Assembly (NCBI RefSeq): GCF_965204195.1 | Contig: NZ_OZ241975.1 | Location: 1,426,001-1,490,000 of the forward strand | Source of the DNA: Poriferisodalis sp965204195 | GTDB lineage: Bacteria; Actinomycetota; Acidimicrobiia; Acidimicrobiales; Poriferisodalaceae | Direction: 5' to 3' | DNA length: 64,000 bases | Made by a program: the position numbers and the translations under genes | Shown here: positions 18,359 to 27,203 of the stretch, piece after piece | How the letters are laid out: every line of letters begins with the position of its first letter | How positions within the stretch are numbered: the stretch's first letter is position 1 | The notes under the pieces: model-generated | The model's input: only the letters and a program-made list of their open reading frames with translations | Databases searched by the model: none | Told to the model about the DNA's origin: nothing

Positions 18359-19636
18359 ATGACGCTGCGTGAGGAGATCTGGGACGCGGTGCTGCCGCAG
18401 GTGCAGGACTACCGGCTGGGAGCCACCGACGAGCCGCACATCGTGGTGGAGCGGTGCCGTCAGATTGCACGCGAGGTCACCGGGACCCGCGAGGCCGAGT
18501 CGCTCGATTCTGTTGGTCTCGGGTTGTCCGACGCCGATCTGGAGTGGATCGACGAGCAGCTTGATGCACTGTTGGGTGCCGGCCCGGTCGAGCGCTACCT
18601 GAGGCGCCCCGATGTCGAGAACATCTACGTGTTCGGGCCGCATCGTGCCGTGCTGGGGTTGACCGGAGGCCGCCAAGAGCACATCGAAGAGCCGCTGTTT
18701 GCCAACGAGGACGAGATGATCCGCTACGTGTCGCACCTGGCGACGACGCACGGGCAGACCGGCCGCCGCTTCGATCACTCGGCGCCGCTGCTGGACCTGC
18801 GTCTGCGCACCGGCGAACGCATCTTCGCTGCGATGGCCGTGTGCGGCACGCCGTACCTGACCGTGCGCTGCCACCGTCATCGTCTGATCCGCATGGAGGA
18901 TCTCATCGCCAACGGTTCGCTGTCGGAGCAGGCGGGCGACCTGCTGCGTGCTGCAGTGCGGCCGCCGGCGCCGGCCAATGTGCTGGTGTGCGGAGCGCTG
19001 GGCTCGGGCAAGACCACCTTGCTGCGGGCGCTGCTCACCGAGGTCGGCGAGCAGGAGATCGTCTGCACGCTCGAACAGACCTTCGAGCTGTTCCTGGACG
19101 AATCGCATCCCCACACGTTTGCTGTGGAGACCCGCGAGGCCAACAGCGACGGCGAAGGCGAGATCACCATGGAAGAGCTCGCCAAGCGTTCGCTGCGGTC
19201 GGGCGCGGATCGAGTCATCGTCGGCGAGCTGCGCGGGCCCGAGGCTGCCACGTTTCTGTCCGCATGCGGCACGGGCTCGGACGGATCGATGGCCACGATT
19301 CACGCATCGTCACCGCGTCAGGCACTGAGCCGGCTCGTGAGGTATTGCTTGGCCTCCGGGCTTGCCGGTGCGCAGTCTGCGCTCATCCAAGAGGCCGCGG
19401 AGGTCATTCACCTCGTCGTGCACATGCACAGCGACCCACGAACCGGGTTCCGTGGTGTGCGCACGATTTCGGAGGTGCTGGGCTCGCCCGGCGATCGGTT
19501 CGAGGTGCATGACATCTTCGGTCGTCGCCAGCGAGGCCAGCCATTGACGCTGCTCGGCCGGCCGCGCAACCCCGATGTCATAGAGCGGCTCGCCGAGGGT
19601 GGCTTGGACGTCTCCGGCTGGCCTGCGGGAGCTTGA
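18359..19636 (+). CDS. tadA: TadA/CpaF-type secretion ATPase
   Basis: A 425-residue secretion ATPase that powers assembly of the Flp pilus. Walker A is GALGSGKTTLLRAL. The Asp box region is EQEIVCTLEQTFELFLDE, the Walker B region is SGADRVIVGELRGPEA, and the His-box segment is GSMATIHASSPRQALSRL. The N-terminal part (EEIWDAVLPQVQDYRLG; YLRRPDVENIYVFGP) is typical of CpaF. ATG 18359 starts 22 bp after the TadZ-like gene. It is followed by tadB and tadC in close order. Confidence 0.92.
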   Translation: MTLREEIWDAVLPQVQDYRLGATDEPHIVVERCRQIAREVTGTREAESLDSVGLGLSDADLEWIDEQLDALLGAGPVERYLRRPDVENIYVFGPHRAVLGLTGGRQEHIEEPLFANEDEMIRYVSHLATTHGQTGRRFDHSAPLLDLRLRTGERIFAAMAVCGTPYLTVRCHRHRLIRMEDLIANGSLSEQAGDLLRAAVRPPAPANVLVCGALGSGKTTLLRALLTEVGEQEIVCTLEQTFELFLDESHPHTFAVETREANSDGEGEITMEELAKRSLRSGADRVIVGELRGPEAATFLSACGTGSDGSMATIHASSPRQALSRLVRYCLASGLAGAQSALIQEAAEVIHLVVHMHSDPRTGFRGVRTISEVLGSPGDRFEVHDIFGRRQRGQPLTLLGRPRNPDVIERLAEGGLDVSGWPAGA

Positions 19637-19642
19637 GCGGCG

Positions 19643-20536
19643 ATGTTCGGGCTGATTTCGTTCGGGACGACGTTCGCTCTCGGGTTGGCTCTGATCACAG
19701 CGTCGGCGATACGGGCGCCAGCACAGGGCCGCTCGCGGCGTCGGCGGGCGCGCCCGGCGCAGTCGGAACGTCGGCCTGCCCGATCCCGAGGACCCGCAAC
19801 CGACACACAGCTGCTCATCCAAACCGTAGCTGGCGGCGGGGGTGCCGCACTGGGTTTCGTGGCGACGGGGCTGTGGGGTCTGGCGCTGTTGCTTGGCGGG
19901 CTGGGTGCGCTGCTGCCGCCCTTCGTGGCAGCGCCCCGCCGACGGCGCCAGCAGACCCGTGAGGCATTGGCATGGCAACTGTGGACTCGGCAGCTTGCCG
20001 AACTCACCCGCTCCGGCGCAGGCTTGACAGACGCGCTCAAAAGCAGCACCGAACATGCCCCAGAACGGCTTCAGGAAATCATCAAGCGAGTCGCCTCCAC
20101 GGCCGAACTGCGCGGCATCGGGCCTGCACTCGACGAGCTCGCTGCTGCCGGCGTCGTCTGGGAACCTGAAGTTGCCGTCGGGCTGCGCATTGCCGCGAAC
20201 TCGGGTGGGCCATTGACCGGCCCGCTGCTGGAGCTGTGCAACCGCATCGGCGATGTTGTCAGCCTGCACCGCGCCCGCACAGAGGCAGTGGTGCAACTGT
20301 GGACGCAAACCATTGCACTGCTGAGCCTCGCCGGCGGGGTCGTACTGCTGATGTACCGCAACAACCCGGCGTACTTCGAGCCCTACCGCACACCCACCGG
20401 CCAACTCGTGCTGACGCTGATTGCGATGGTGCTGCTCGGTTCGACGGTGTTCTTGGTGTACCACTCGGTGGTGCGAGCGCAGCCCTCGGTGCTCGCACCG
20501 TCGCCGAAGCGTCGGCGCGGGAAGGACCCGCTATGA
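19643..20536 (+). CDS. tadB: TadB-like inner-membrane platform protein
   Basis: A 297-residue type II secretion F-domain protein that forms part of the inner-membrane platform with TadC. There is an N-terminal hydrophobic segment, a second pair near residues 65-100 (GGGGAALGFVATGLWGLALLLGG), the cytoplasmic F domain (WTRQLAELTRSGAGLTDALKSS), and two C-terminal membrane segments (IALLSLAGGVVLLMY and LVLTLIAMVLLGSTVFLVYH). It starts 6 bp after tadA and its stop overlaps the tadC start (ATGA). Confidence 0.85.
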   Translation: MFGLISFGTTFALGLALITASAIRAPAQGRSRRRRARPAQSERRPARSRGPATDTQLLIQTVAGGGGAALGFVATGLWGLALLLGGLGALLPPFVAAPRRRRQQTREALAWQLWTRQLAELTRSGAGLTDALKSSTEHAPERLQEIIKRVASTAELRGIGPALDELAAAGVVWEPEVAVGLRIAANSGGPLTGPLLELCNRIGDVVSLHRARTEAVVQLWTQTIALLSLAGGVVLLMYRNNPAYFEPYRTPTGQLVLTLIAMVLLGSTVFLVYHSVVRAQPSVLAPSPKRRRGKDPL

Positions 20537-21348
20537 GCGCCGTCATTGCTGCGGGACTGCTCTTCTTCAGCGGAATCGCTCTGCTGGTCGTTGCCGCTGT
20601 TGGGCCGCGCTTGAGACGGCAGACAGGAACGGGTGCGAGGCTGTCCGCCACGAGACTGCCGGGCGTCAAGGACAGCGACATCGCAGACCTGCGTCTCGCA
20701 GGCACAGTGGCCCAGCACTATGCCGTGCAAAGACTCGCGGGCCTATTCGTGGGCATTGTTGCCGGCACGGCAATAGCTGCGCTGTGGCTCGACGACCTCG
20801 CTGCCACGCTCGGACTCGCAGCACTGCTGGGCTTCGCAGGCTGGCAACTGCCCCGGCAGGGAGCTCGCGATACGGCCCGCAAGGTGCGATCCGAGCTCGA
20901 TCATGTCATTCGCCTCTGGATCGTGCTGGTCGCCCAGCAGGTCAGCGCCGGCGTCGAGCCCGCGTCTGCGATGCTCACTGCCGCTGAAGCCGGCACACGG
21001 CCCACCTGGCGCCTGCTGCACCGCCACCTGCTGACGGCCCAGAACGAACGACGTCCGGCCTGGGAAGGGCTCGTCGACCTCGTCGAGCGCTACGGGCTTC
21101 ACAACCACGCGCCGGCTGTGGCCGCGTTCGGGCTGGCGGCCGAGCGGGGTACTCGCATCTCCGATGCCGTGTTGGTCGCGGCCGAGACGCTGTGGCGCGA
21201 CAACCTTCAGCGCGAACGCGAAGCGGCCGAGCGGCGCAACCAGATCATCGTGCTGCCCGCGACTGGCGTCGCGCTGGCGCTCGCGGCGATCCTGGTGTAC
21301 CCGCCGTTCGTATCGCTCACCGGCGGCATCATCGCCGGCGGGCCCTGA
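20533..21348 (+). CDS. tadC: TadC-like inner-membrane platform protein
   Basis: A 271-residue F-domain protein, partner of TadB. It starts with a membrane segment (SAVIAAGLLFFSGIALLVVAA), has a central hydrophobic pair (LFVGIVAGTAIAALWL and LGLAALLGFAG), the F-domain core (HVIRLWIVLVAQQVSAGVEPASAM...), and a C-terminal membrane segment (IIVLPATGVALALAAILVYPP). The ATGA overlap with tadB indicates coupled translation. The pilin-like gene follows after 3 bp. Confidence 0.83.
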   Translation: MSAVIAAGLLFFSGIALLVVAAVGPRLRRQTGTGARLSATRLPGVKDSDIADLRLAGTVAQHYAVQRLAGLFVGIVAGTAIAALWLDDLAATLGLAALLGFAGWQLPRQGARDTARKVRSELDHVIRLWIVLVAQQVSAGVEPASAMLTAAEAGTRPTWRLLHRHLLTAQNERRPAWEGLVDLVERYGLHNHAPAVAAFGLAAERGTRISDAVLVAAETLWRDNLQREREAAERRNQIIVLPATGVALALAAILVYPPFVSLTGGIIAGGP

Positions 21349-21351
21349 GGC

Positions 21352-21783
21352 ATGGCCCCCAGCTCGCCGCGGCCCGCCCGACGACGAGTTCGGCCGTGCG
21401 CCGCGCCGCGGCAGTGTCGTTCCAGCAGCGGGCTCGCGTCGCTGGAGTGGCTCCTGATCATCGCTGCTGTCGGCGGCCTCGCAGCCGTCATGGTGGTGGC
21501 GGTGCAGCGGCTCTTGGATGATGCTGCCGAAGTCAATCCTGATCAGTCGGTGCGCCTGCTCGAAGCCACTGTGCTGGCCGCAGAACTCTCCAGCGAAGCC
21601 GCTGCTGCGGCGCGTGACGGCGAGCTAGATCCTGCCGGGACGGTGCTCACCAGGCTTCGCAACCAGTGCGAGCAGATTGCCTCGGACTACGGAGGCGCAG
21701 TCAGGTCTGCAGAGTGGACTCAAGTGCCGATGGCAGACGCGACAGCAGCATGGACATGTCGGCTGACTGCCCGGTCGGCATGA
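21352..21783 (+). CDS. Flp-type pilin or pseudopilin, copy 1
   Basis: A 143-residue protein. A basic leader ends in Gly, followed by LASLEWLLIIAAVGGLAAVMVVAV: cleavage after Gly with Glu at +5 fits a type IV prepilin signal processed by the prepilin peptidase at 24229-24714. The rest is a small soluble domain with two Cys (NQCEQIA and WTCRLT) that could form a disulfide. Two more proteins with the same LEWLL signature are encoded at 24877-25396 and 25471-25944. Whether it is the main subunit or a minor pseudopilin is not clear. Confidence 0.7.
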   Translation: MAPSSPRPARRRVRPCAAPRQCRSSSGLASLEWLLIIAAVGGLAAVMVVAVQRLLDDAAEVNPDQSVRLLEATVLAAELSSEAAAAARDGELDPAGTVLTRLRNQCEQIASDYGGAVRSAEWTQVPMADATAAWTCRLTARSA

Positions 21784-21829
21784 CGAACCCGGCATGTCGT
21801 GTCGCTGGCACGTGTCGTCCGGTGTGCGT

Positions 21830-22435
21830 TCAGCACTCCGGGAGCTCGACTGGCACGGCTGGAACCGGCTCGTTGCTGACCGACGCGGCTTGTTGTGTGA
21901 GTACCGCCGGACCCGCTGCAGCGGCGTGGACCCGGTCGAGACGCCCAGGCCACAAGGCACTGAACGGCCCGAAGACCTCCCCGGTCACCTCCACGCGAAC
22001 CCACCCGTGCTCACCCGCTGCTGGCCGCAGATCTGACGAAGCGCCGCTGTGGCACCAGTCGCTGCGCACGGTTGCTGCACCTGGCGTCCACCAACGCCAG
22101 CCGTCGCCTGCGGCTGCGCTGCGTGCGACGGCATCGTGCGCGGCGGCGACCATCTGCTGCGTGCGCGGCGGTGGATCGAGACCTGTGTGCTCGGTGCCAT
22201 CGTCTGCATACGCCAGACCCGAGGTGCCAATGGCGTGCCACGCAGCGCGCAGCCCAGCAGAAGCAGCGGCCTCGGCTTGGGACCGTGCGCCCGTGACGAT
22301 GAACGCGTGCACCACCAGCAGCAACATGAGGACAATCAGCGCTGGCCACAGGATCAAGAAGGGGAGCACCTCCGCGCGCTCGTCGCGCTCCCGTCCGCAC
22401 GCCGATTTCAGCACTGGCTCACGATGACGGGGCAC
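21830..22435 (-). CDS. TadE-like pseudopilin, opposite strand
   Basis: A 201-residue protein with a TadE-type N-terminus: a charged leader (ERDERAEVLP) followed by a long hydrophobic helix FLILWPALIVLMLLLVVHAF and then SQAEAAASAGLRAAW. It is encoded against the pilus operon, convergent with pilin copy 1, and overlaps the start of the next forward gene by 12 bp. A small domain with Trp-rich sequence (GDGWRWWTPG) follows. It must have its own promoter inside the following gene. Protein-like composition and the TadE signature support this strand over the overlapping forward frame. Confidence 0.68.
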   Translation of the reverse strand: MPRHREPVLKSACGRERDERAEVLPFLILWPALIVLMLLLVVHAFIVTGARSQAEAAASAGLRAAWHAIGTSGLAYADDGTEHTGLDPPPRTQQMVAAAHDAVARSAAAGDGWRWWTPGAATVRSDWCHSGASSDLRPAAGEHGWVRVEVTGEVFGPFSALWPGRLDRVHAAAAGPAVLTQQAASVSNEPVPAVPVELPEC

Positions 22436-23233
22436 AAGTCACGCTCGCAGTCCCCACGAGCGCGAACCCTAGCTGTGAGGTTCCCACGGCTGTCATGGCA
22501 CGCCGAGCACCGGACGGCTCGCTCGACCGACCACGCGGGCGGGGCAGTCAGCCTGGTCGTGATCCTGATGGTGCCCGTAGCGGCATTCGCGGCCGTCGTC
22601 GCGATGGCGGTGCCGCAGCGTCTAGCCGCCGAATCGTCGCTGGAGGACACAGCCGCTGATTTGGCCACGATGGCTGCGGCTTGGCGTGATGCGCAAGGCC
22701 GCGATGACGCACCGCTCGATACCTTCCCCGGTGACTGCGCCGATGTGGCGCTGACAGGTGTCAGCCAGCGCACGGACATTCCGGAGGATTTCACCGGCAG
22801 GCTGAGAAACCTCTGCGAAGCCATGAGCGAGGCAGTGCTTCGCGACCTGGGCGAGCACGGCTTCGACCCCAGCACATTGCGGGGCTTCTACAGCGGCTCG
22901 TACGCAACCGCCACCGGTGCGCCCGCAGGTTGGAGCCTGCCCTGCAGTACCGGCAATGGCACCGTGGTCACCAACGCTGTGCACGCCGGCGTCGTCGCGC
23001 ACTGGGAAGGTCCGGGCTGGGCTGCCGCACAAGCAATGCCTGATGGGATCCCGATGGGTGCCGAAGCCGTCGGACATGTCGTGCGCACCGACAGCGGCGA
23101 CACGGCACTGCCGCCATGTGGCTCCCTGCTCAGCTTGGTGCCCCATCGCCTTCGCTCGGCTGGTCAGGAAGGCCAATCAGGCGCGCGAGAGCTCGCTGAG
23201 GCCGTACCGGCACGAATCCCCTTTGCGGGATGA
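22424..23233 (+). CDS. TadE/TadG-like pilus-associated protein
   Basis: A 269-residue protein with one N-terminal membrane segment after a basic leader: GGAVSLVVILMVPVAAFAAVVAMAVPQ. This resembles TadE/TadG Flp-associated proteins. The extracytoplasmic part has about four cysteines (GDCADVAL, LRNLCEAM, WSLPCSTGN, LPPCGSLL), likely disulfides. ATG 22424 is used; the open frame extends upstream only across the opposite-strand TadE gene. The next gene begins 12 bp downstream. The exact role in pilus assembly is unknown. Confidence 0.62.
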   Translation: MTGHKSRSQSPRARTLAVRFPRLSWHAEHRTARSTDHAGGAVSLVVILMVPVAAFAAVVAMAVPQRLAAESSLEDTAADLATMAAAWRDAQGRDDAPLDTFPGDCADVALTGVSQRTDIPEDFTGRLRNLCEAMSEAVLRDLGEHGFDPSTLRGFYSGSYATATGAPAGWSLPCSTGNGTVVTNAVHAGVVAHWEGPGWAAAQAMPDGIPMGAEAVGHVVRTDSGDTALPPCGSLLSLVPHRLRSAGQEGQSGARELAEAVPARIPFAG

Positions 23234-23245
23234 TCTGGCGCCACG

Positions 23246-24232
23246 ATGAACACCACCGCGCTCGCCGACCCCTCTTCCGAGCTGCCCGTCGCTCAGACGA
23301 TGGCCGAGCCGCCTCGGATGCGCCGCTGCAGCCGGGCGCGTGACGAGGCCGGAGCGACGGCGTCGCTCGAATTGCTCGCGTTGACGCCGCTGCTCGCCTT
23401 GCTGGTGCTCTTCGTGCTGTGGACCGGCAACAGCGCCCGAGCGGGGCTCGTCGCTGACCTTGCAGCAGAGGAGGCCGCCATCGCCGCAGCACTGTGCTGC
23501 GACGATGCCGGACCGCCGGCAGGCGCCGGCAGCCCGGATGCCTCCTTGCAGCGCGAGTACATGGCCGAGGCAGTAGTGGCCTCCCGTCCCGGCCTGGACT
23601 ACCTGTGCCTCGGCGGACCACGGCCTGAAGGCGACCGCGGATTCGTCACCGAGACCGATGCCAGCTTCGCCGGTGCTCCCGCGCCGACAGGGTTTGCCCA
23701 CAGCGCACGCGTGATCGAGGTGCACTTCGTCTGCGAAACCGACGGAGCTGTCGCACCGTTGCGAGGCCTGTTCCCCACAGTGACGATGCGCGGTCGCGCA
23801 TCAGAACTGACGGTCTTTGCCGATGGGCCCAGGCTCACCATCGCGCCGGTGACAGTCATGGAGGGAGACGAGATTGTCTTGGTCGCCAAGCTCAACGAAG
23901 CTACGACTGACGACATCGAGTTGGCGTATTTCACAGAGGACCGCACAGCCACATCCAACGCCGAGTCACCGGAACCGACCGATCTGGACTTCGATGCCAT
24001 ACCCGAAGACCTCGGTCTTCTCGCGACGATCCCGGCCGGTGAGACGACCGCGGAGATGCGCATCACAACCCGAGACGACCAAGTCTGCGAAGGCGATGAG
24101 ACGCTCGCCCTGATTGTCAGCGCTAACGGCCCGACTCTGCCACCGTCGATGGATGCTGTCGATGGCATCCGATTCACCGCCATTGCCACGATCACCGACC
24201 AAGCTGATTGCCCGGTGCAGCCCGATCAATGA
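23246..24232 (+). CDS. TadE-like pseudopilin with C-terminal Calx-beta-like domain
   Basis: A 328-residue protein. The leader DEAGATASLELLALTPLLALLVLFVLW is a TadE-type signal (Gly then Glu, then a long hydrophobic helix). After a middle domain comes a Calx-beta-like domain, about residues 192-320: VTVMEGDEIVLVAKLNEATTDD, then AGETTAEMRITTRDDQVCEGDETL. Calx-beta domains are beta-sandwiches that often bind calcium and occur in surface adhesins. The combination suggests a pilus-tip or surface-exposed minor subunit, which is an inference. It ends in an ATGA overlap with the prepilin peptidase. Confidence 0.68.
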   Translation: MNTTALADPSSELPVAQTMAEPPRMRRCSRARDEAGATASLELLALTPLLALLVLFVLWTGNSARAGLVADLAAEEAAIAAALCCDDAGPPAGAGSPDASLQREYMAEAVVASRPGLDYLCLGGPRPEGDRGFVTETDASFAGAPAPTGFAHSARVIEVHFVCETDGAVAPLRGLFPTVTMRGRASELTVFADGPRLTIAPVTVMEGDEIVLVAKLNEATTDDIELAYFTEDRTATSNAESPEPTDLDFDAIPEDLGLLATIPAGETTAEMRITTRDDQVCEGDETLALIVSANGPTLPPSMDAVDGIRFTAIATITDQADCPVQPDQ

Positions 24233-24714
24233 CGGCGGAGATACTGGTGTGGACCGCAATCGGGGCATGGGCGTGTCTCAGCGCGCACGCCGGCTACACC
24301 GATCTGCGCGCGGCGAGGATCTCGCGACGCACATGTTGGGCAGCTGGTGTTGCGATCGCAGTGCTGCTCGCTAGCGCTGGCGCACTGCTGGGCGACCCGC
24401 TCAGGTGGCTGTGGACTCTGGCGGGCGCCGCGGCCGTGGCACTGCTGCTCGAAGTTGTTTACCGGTGGCAGCCCGACAAGCTGGGCTACGGCGACGTACG
24501 GCTGATCATCGTCAACAGCTTGCTTGCGGCGTGGTGGGGCCCGGCGTGGCCGTGGTGGGCGCTGCTGGCCGGTGCCGTCGCAGCTTGGCCCGCCGCAGCG
24601 CTTTCGGCGGCACGCGAGGGGCGACACGGTCGGGTGAAGTGGGCACCGGGTCTCGCCATCGGAACCGGTGCTGTGGTGGCGTGGCGCGTCGCCGCTGTTG
24701 GGCCGCTCGGCTGA
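24229..24714 (+). CDS. Small A24-type prepilin peptidase (TadV/CpaA-like)
   Basis: A 161-residue membrane protease that removes prepilin leaders. The two catalytic aspartates are expected in AGYTDLRAARISR and in the GxGD-type motif LGYGDVRLI. Several hydrophobic segments surround them. Length fits the single-domain TadV/CpaA class without the N-methylation domain. The start overlaps the previous stop (ATGA). Its substrates should be the LEWLL pilins and TadE-like proteins encoded on both sides. Confidence 0.82.
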   Translation: MTAEILVWTAIGAWACLSAHAGYTDLRAARISRRTCWAAGVAIAVLLASAGALLGDPLRWLWTLAGAAAVALLLEVVYRWQPDKLGYGDVRLIIVNSLLAAWWGPAWPWWALLAGAVAAWPAAALSAAREGRHGRVKWAPGLAIGTGAVVAWRVAAVGPLG

Positions 24715-24764
24715 TATTCGGCGCACGCAGATCGGCCGCCGAAGCGAAGTGTGGCTGAGCATGT

Positions 24765-24783
24765 GTGAAATGCGAGCATTCAC
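24765..24783 (+). promoter_or_regulatory. Imperfect palindrome upstream of pilin gene
   Basis: GTGAAATGCGAGCATTCAC is an imperfect dyad (GTGAA..TGC / GCA.TTCAC) in the 160-bp gap before the pilin gene at 24877. The motif CACACTT recurs twice just after it. It could be an operator, but nothing else supports that. Confidence 0.25.
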
Positions 24784-24876
24784 GCGGCACACTTCACGTG
24801 CACACTTCTTCACGATCTGTCTCGGACGCCAATCGAGCAGCGCACATTTGACCCGCCGAACGACAGGAACGCCAGC

Positions 24877-25396
24877 ATGCGAACACACGCGAACACCACC
24901 AGCACGTGCGCACGCCGTGAGCGCCTATCGGCGCTGCGCATCGCGCGCAGGCGGGAGGATGAGCGTGGGCTGACGACGCTGGAATGGCTGCTCATCGTCG
25001 CAGCGGTAGCGGGCTTGGCAGCGTTGGCCGTTGTACTCGTCCAAAACGTCGTGGACGACACCGCTGAACAGCTCGGTGGCGCCAGCGCCCGCGGAGACCG
25101 CCGCCAATGTCGCCGCGGACACCGTCGTCCGCGAGGCGAAGACAGCGCAACCAAGCGACGCTCGCTTCAACACATGGCAGAAGTGGGAGCTGTACTTCAC
25201 CGCTCGCTGCGAACGACTTGAGATCCTCTACAGCGACACCAACCTCGACGTGGATGCGAACTTCCGTCGAATAAGCAGTGGGGCGAACGGCGACGGTGAC
25301 GAACCTACCGCTGAGCTACTCAACGCAGCCCACAGTGGCGTTCCGACGCCGACTAAACCCCAGGCAAGCTGTCAGCGGGCGACGCCTACGTCTTAG
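24877..25396 (+). pseudogene. Flp-type pilin, copy 2, frameshifted
   Basis: It starts at ATG 24877. The leader ends DERG and is followed by LTTLEWLLIVAAVAGLAALAVVLVQ, a clear prepilin signal. After VVDDTAEQLGG the first frame becomes arginine-rich. In the next frame the sequence continues APAETAANVAADTVVREAK...WELYFTARCERLEILYSD, which aligns with pilin copy 3 (AEIAADALTREW...RYGERCARLGITYAD). One indel near 25075-25090 therefore separates two halves of one gene. If real, the product is truncated soon after the hydrophobic helix; an assembly error is equally possible. Confidence 0.68.
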
Positions 25397-25470
25397 CTGC
25401 CTTGCGCCCTCTGCGCCTGCCACGCGGTTGACGAAGGCTTTCGTGTCCATGCTGGCTCGCCCCGGCGCGC

Positions 25471-25944
25471 CTATTCGCCGGGTTCGAATGTGCCGAATCG
25501 CTCCCGCTCGCCCCGCACATCACGCAGATAGCAGACCGGCACCTTGTGACGCTCGCGCCAGCCACCGCCCGATGCCAGCAAGCCGTCTTTCCAATACGGG
25601 CGTGCCTCACTGTCGGCGTAGGTGATGCCCAATCGAGCGCAGCGTTCGCCGTAGCGCCGGTTGATCTGCTCGACCTCGAACTCGGTCTCGGGCGATTGCG
25701 CCCGCCACTCACGCGTCAGCGCGTCCGCCGCTATCTCGGCCGTGCGATACCGCGCTTGGTGCCTGCCGGCGTCGATGCCGATGTCCCGAACTGTCGCTTG
25801 GACGACAACCACCGCCGACCCCACGAGCACCGCGACCGCTGCAGTCACCAGCAGCCACTCCAGCGTCGTCATGCCAGCCTCGCATCTACGACGACGTAGC
25901 GACAGATGGGCCACGCAGCGCACCGTACCGGCCGCCGCAAGCAC
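25471..25944 (-). CDS. Flp-type pilin or pseudopilin, copy 3
   Basis: A 157-residue protein on the minus strand. The basic leader ends CEAG and is followed by MTTLEWLLVTAAVAVLVGSAVVVV, the same prepilin signature as the other two copies. The soluble domain has two Cys (GERCARLG and VPVCYLRD). It is convergent with the frameshifted copy 2 and closes the pilus locus. GTG 25944 is used as start; a later GTG in frame is also possible. Confidence 0.7.
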   Translation of the reverse strand: MLAAAGTVRCVAHLSLRRRRCEAGMTTLEWLLVTAAVAVLVGSAVVVVQATVRDIGIDAGRHQARYRTAEIAADALTREWRAQSPETEFEVEQINRRYGERCARLGITYADSEARPYWKDGLLASGGGWRERHKVPVCYLRDVRGERERFGTFEPGE

Positions 25945-25982
25945 AGCACCTCAACCGTGAACAGCATGGAGCACCGGGCGGC

Positions 25983-26189
25983 GTGGCTAACGTGCCGCGG
26001 GTGATCAGCGCGGCGGAGCTGTCGTCGATCGAGACAGCGGTGGGCGAACTCGGCAACCGCGTCGCGCAAGCCGCCGACGAGCTGATGGGCACGCCGCATG
26101 AGGATGTCGGCGTGGAGCTCTATGAGGTGGAGCGCTCGTTGCGGATGGCGCGCCGCCGCTTGGCTCAGGCCACCGAAGCGCTGCGCTGA
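25983..26189 (+). CDS. Small helical protein of unknown function
   Basis: A 68-residue acidic protein (MANVPRVISAAELSSIETAV...) predicted to be mostly helical with heptad-like spacing (VGELGNRVAQAADELM and VERSLRMARRRLAQATEAL). It starts with GTG 38 bp from the divergent pilin gene. I do not recognise a family. Codon use matches the neighbours, so a real gene is likely. Confidence 0.5.
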   Translation: MANVPRVISAAELSSIETAVGELGNRVAQAADELMGTPHEDVGVELYEVERSLRMARRRLAQATEALR

Positions 26190-26231
26190 GGCCTGCGAGC
26201 CGCTCCAGAAGCAGCTACGGCGCGGAGACGG

Positions 26232-27149
26232 TCAGCGCCGCTCGGCGATGGCTTCTGCGGTCGCGACGATCTTGCGCGCCCGCGTCAAGTGCGGCACATC
26301 CACCATCTGACCCTTGTGGGCGAATGCCATGAGGCCAGCGGCCTCGGCCTCGGCGAACGCTTCCAGCAGCTCACGGGCGTCGGCCAACTCGGCATCGCTC
26401 GGCGTGAACGCTGCGTTGACGATGTCGATCTGGGCAGGATGGATGGTGATCTTGCCGGTGAAGCCCATAGCGGCCGACGTGGCGCACTCGGCAGCCAGCC
26501 CCTCGTCGTCGCGGAAATCCACGAACACCGTGTCGAGCGGCTGCTTGCCCCATGCCGTGGCACCCACCAGGCACATCACCCGGGCGTACTCGAAGACGGG
26601 CAGATAGGCGCCTGTGGCGTCCCGGTTGGCCTTCGAGCCCATGGCCGCAGAGAGGTCCTCGGCACCCCAGCTCAGCGCATCAACCCGGTCGTGGCGGGCG
26701 AGTTCGCCGATGTTCAGCAGCCCCTGCGGGGTCTCGGTTCCCAGCACCAGCATCACCACGCCGCCGGGCGAGTGGCCGTGCTCCAGCTCCCAGCGGGTGA
26801 TCATGCTGTCCAGCTCGGCGACCTCTGCTGCATTGTTCACCTTCGGCACCAGGTAGGCGTCGGGCGGCGAGACCATCGTCTCGGCGACATCGGCAGCGCA
26901 CCACGGCGTGTCGAGCGGATTGATGCGCACTACCCGCTCCTTGGCGCCGAAGTCGACATCGGCCAGCCAGCCCGCAACCGTGGCGCGGGCGCTGTCCTTG
27001 TTGTCGGGGGTGACGGCGTCCTCGAGATCGAGCACGAGGCTGTCGGCATCGGTTGCGATCGATTTCTCCAGCATGCGCTCGTTCGCACCGGGCACGAAAT
27101 GCGATGACCTCCGCACGGTCCCGCCGGCGGGGCTCGGTGACTCGTCCAT
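26232..27149 (-). CDS. CitE-like / HpcH-HpaI aldolase-family lyase
   Basis: A 305-residue TIM-barrel enzyme of the citrate lyase beta-subunit-like family, which cleaves or hydrolyses acyl-CoA esters such as malyl-CoA using Mg2+. Family landmarks are RSSHFVPGANERMLEKS, the Mg-binding Asp/Glu in LVLDLEDAVTPDNK, VRINPLDTPW, the Glu in VLGTETPQGLLN, WGAEDLSAAMG, and GFTGKITIHPAQID near the C-terminus. It is likely a stand-alone lyase or thioesterase, as no citrate lyase alpha or gamma genes are adjacent. The substrate cannot be decided here. Confidence 0.85.
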   Translation of the reverse strand: MDESPSPAGGTVRRSSHFVPGANERMLEKSIATDADSLVLDLEDAVTPDNKDSARATVAGWLADVDFGAKERVVRINPLDTPWCAADVAETMVSPPDAYLVPKVNNAAEVAELDSMITRWELEHGHSPGGVVMLVLGTETPQGLLNIGELARHDRVDALSWGAEDLSAAMGSKANRDATGAYLPVFEYARVMCLVGATAWGKQPLDTVFVDFRDDEGLAAECATSAAMGFTGKITIHPAQIDIVNAAFTPSDAELADARELLEAFAEAEAAGLMAFAHKGQMVDVPHLTRARKIVATAEAIAERR

Positions 27150-27203
27150 TCAGTCAAACCTCCTGTGTCTCGCATTCGCGCCGAAGCCGGCGTCGGTGCC
27201 GGT

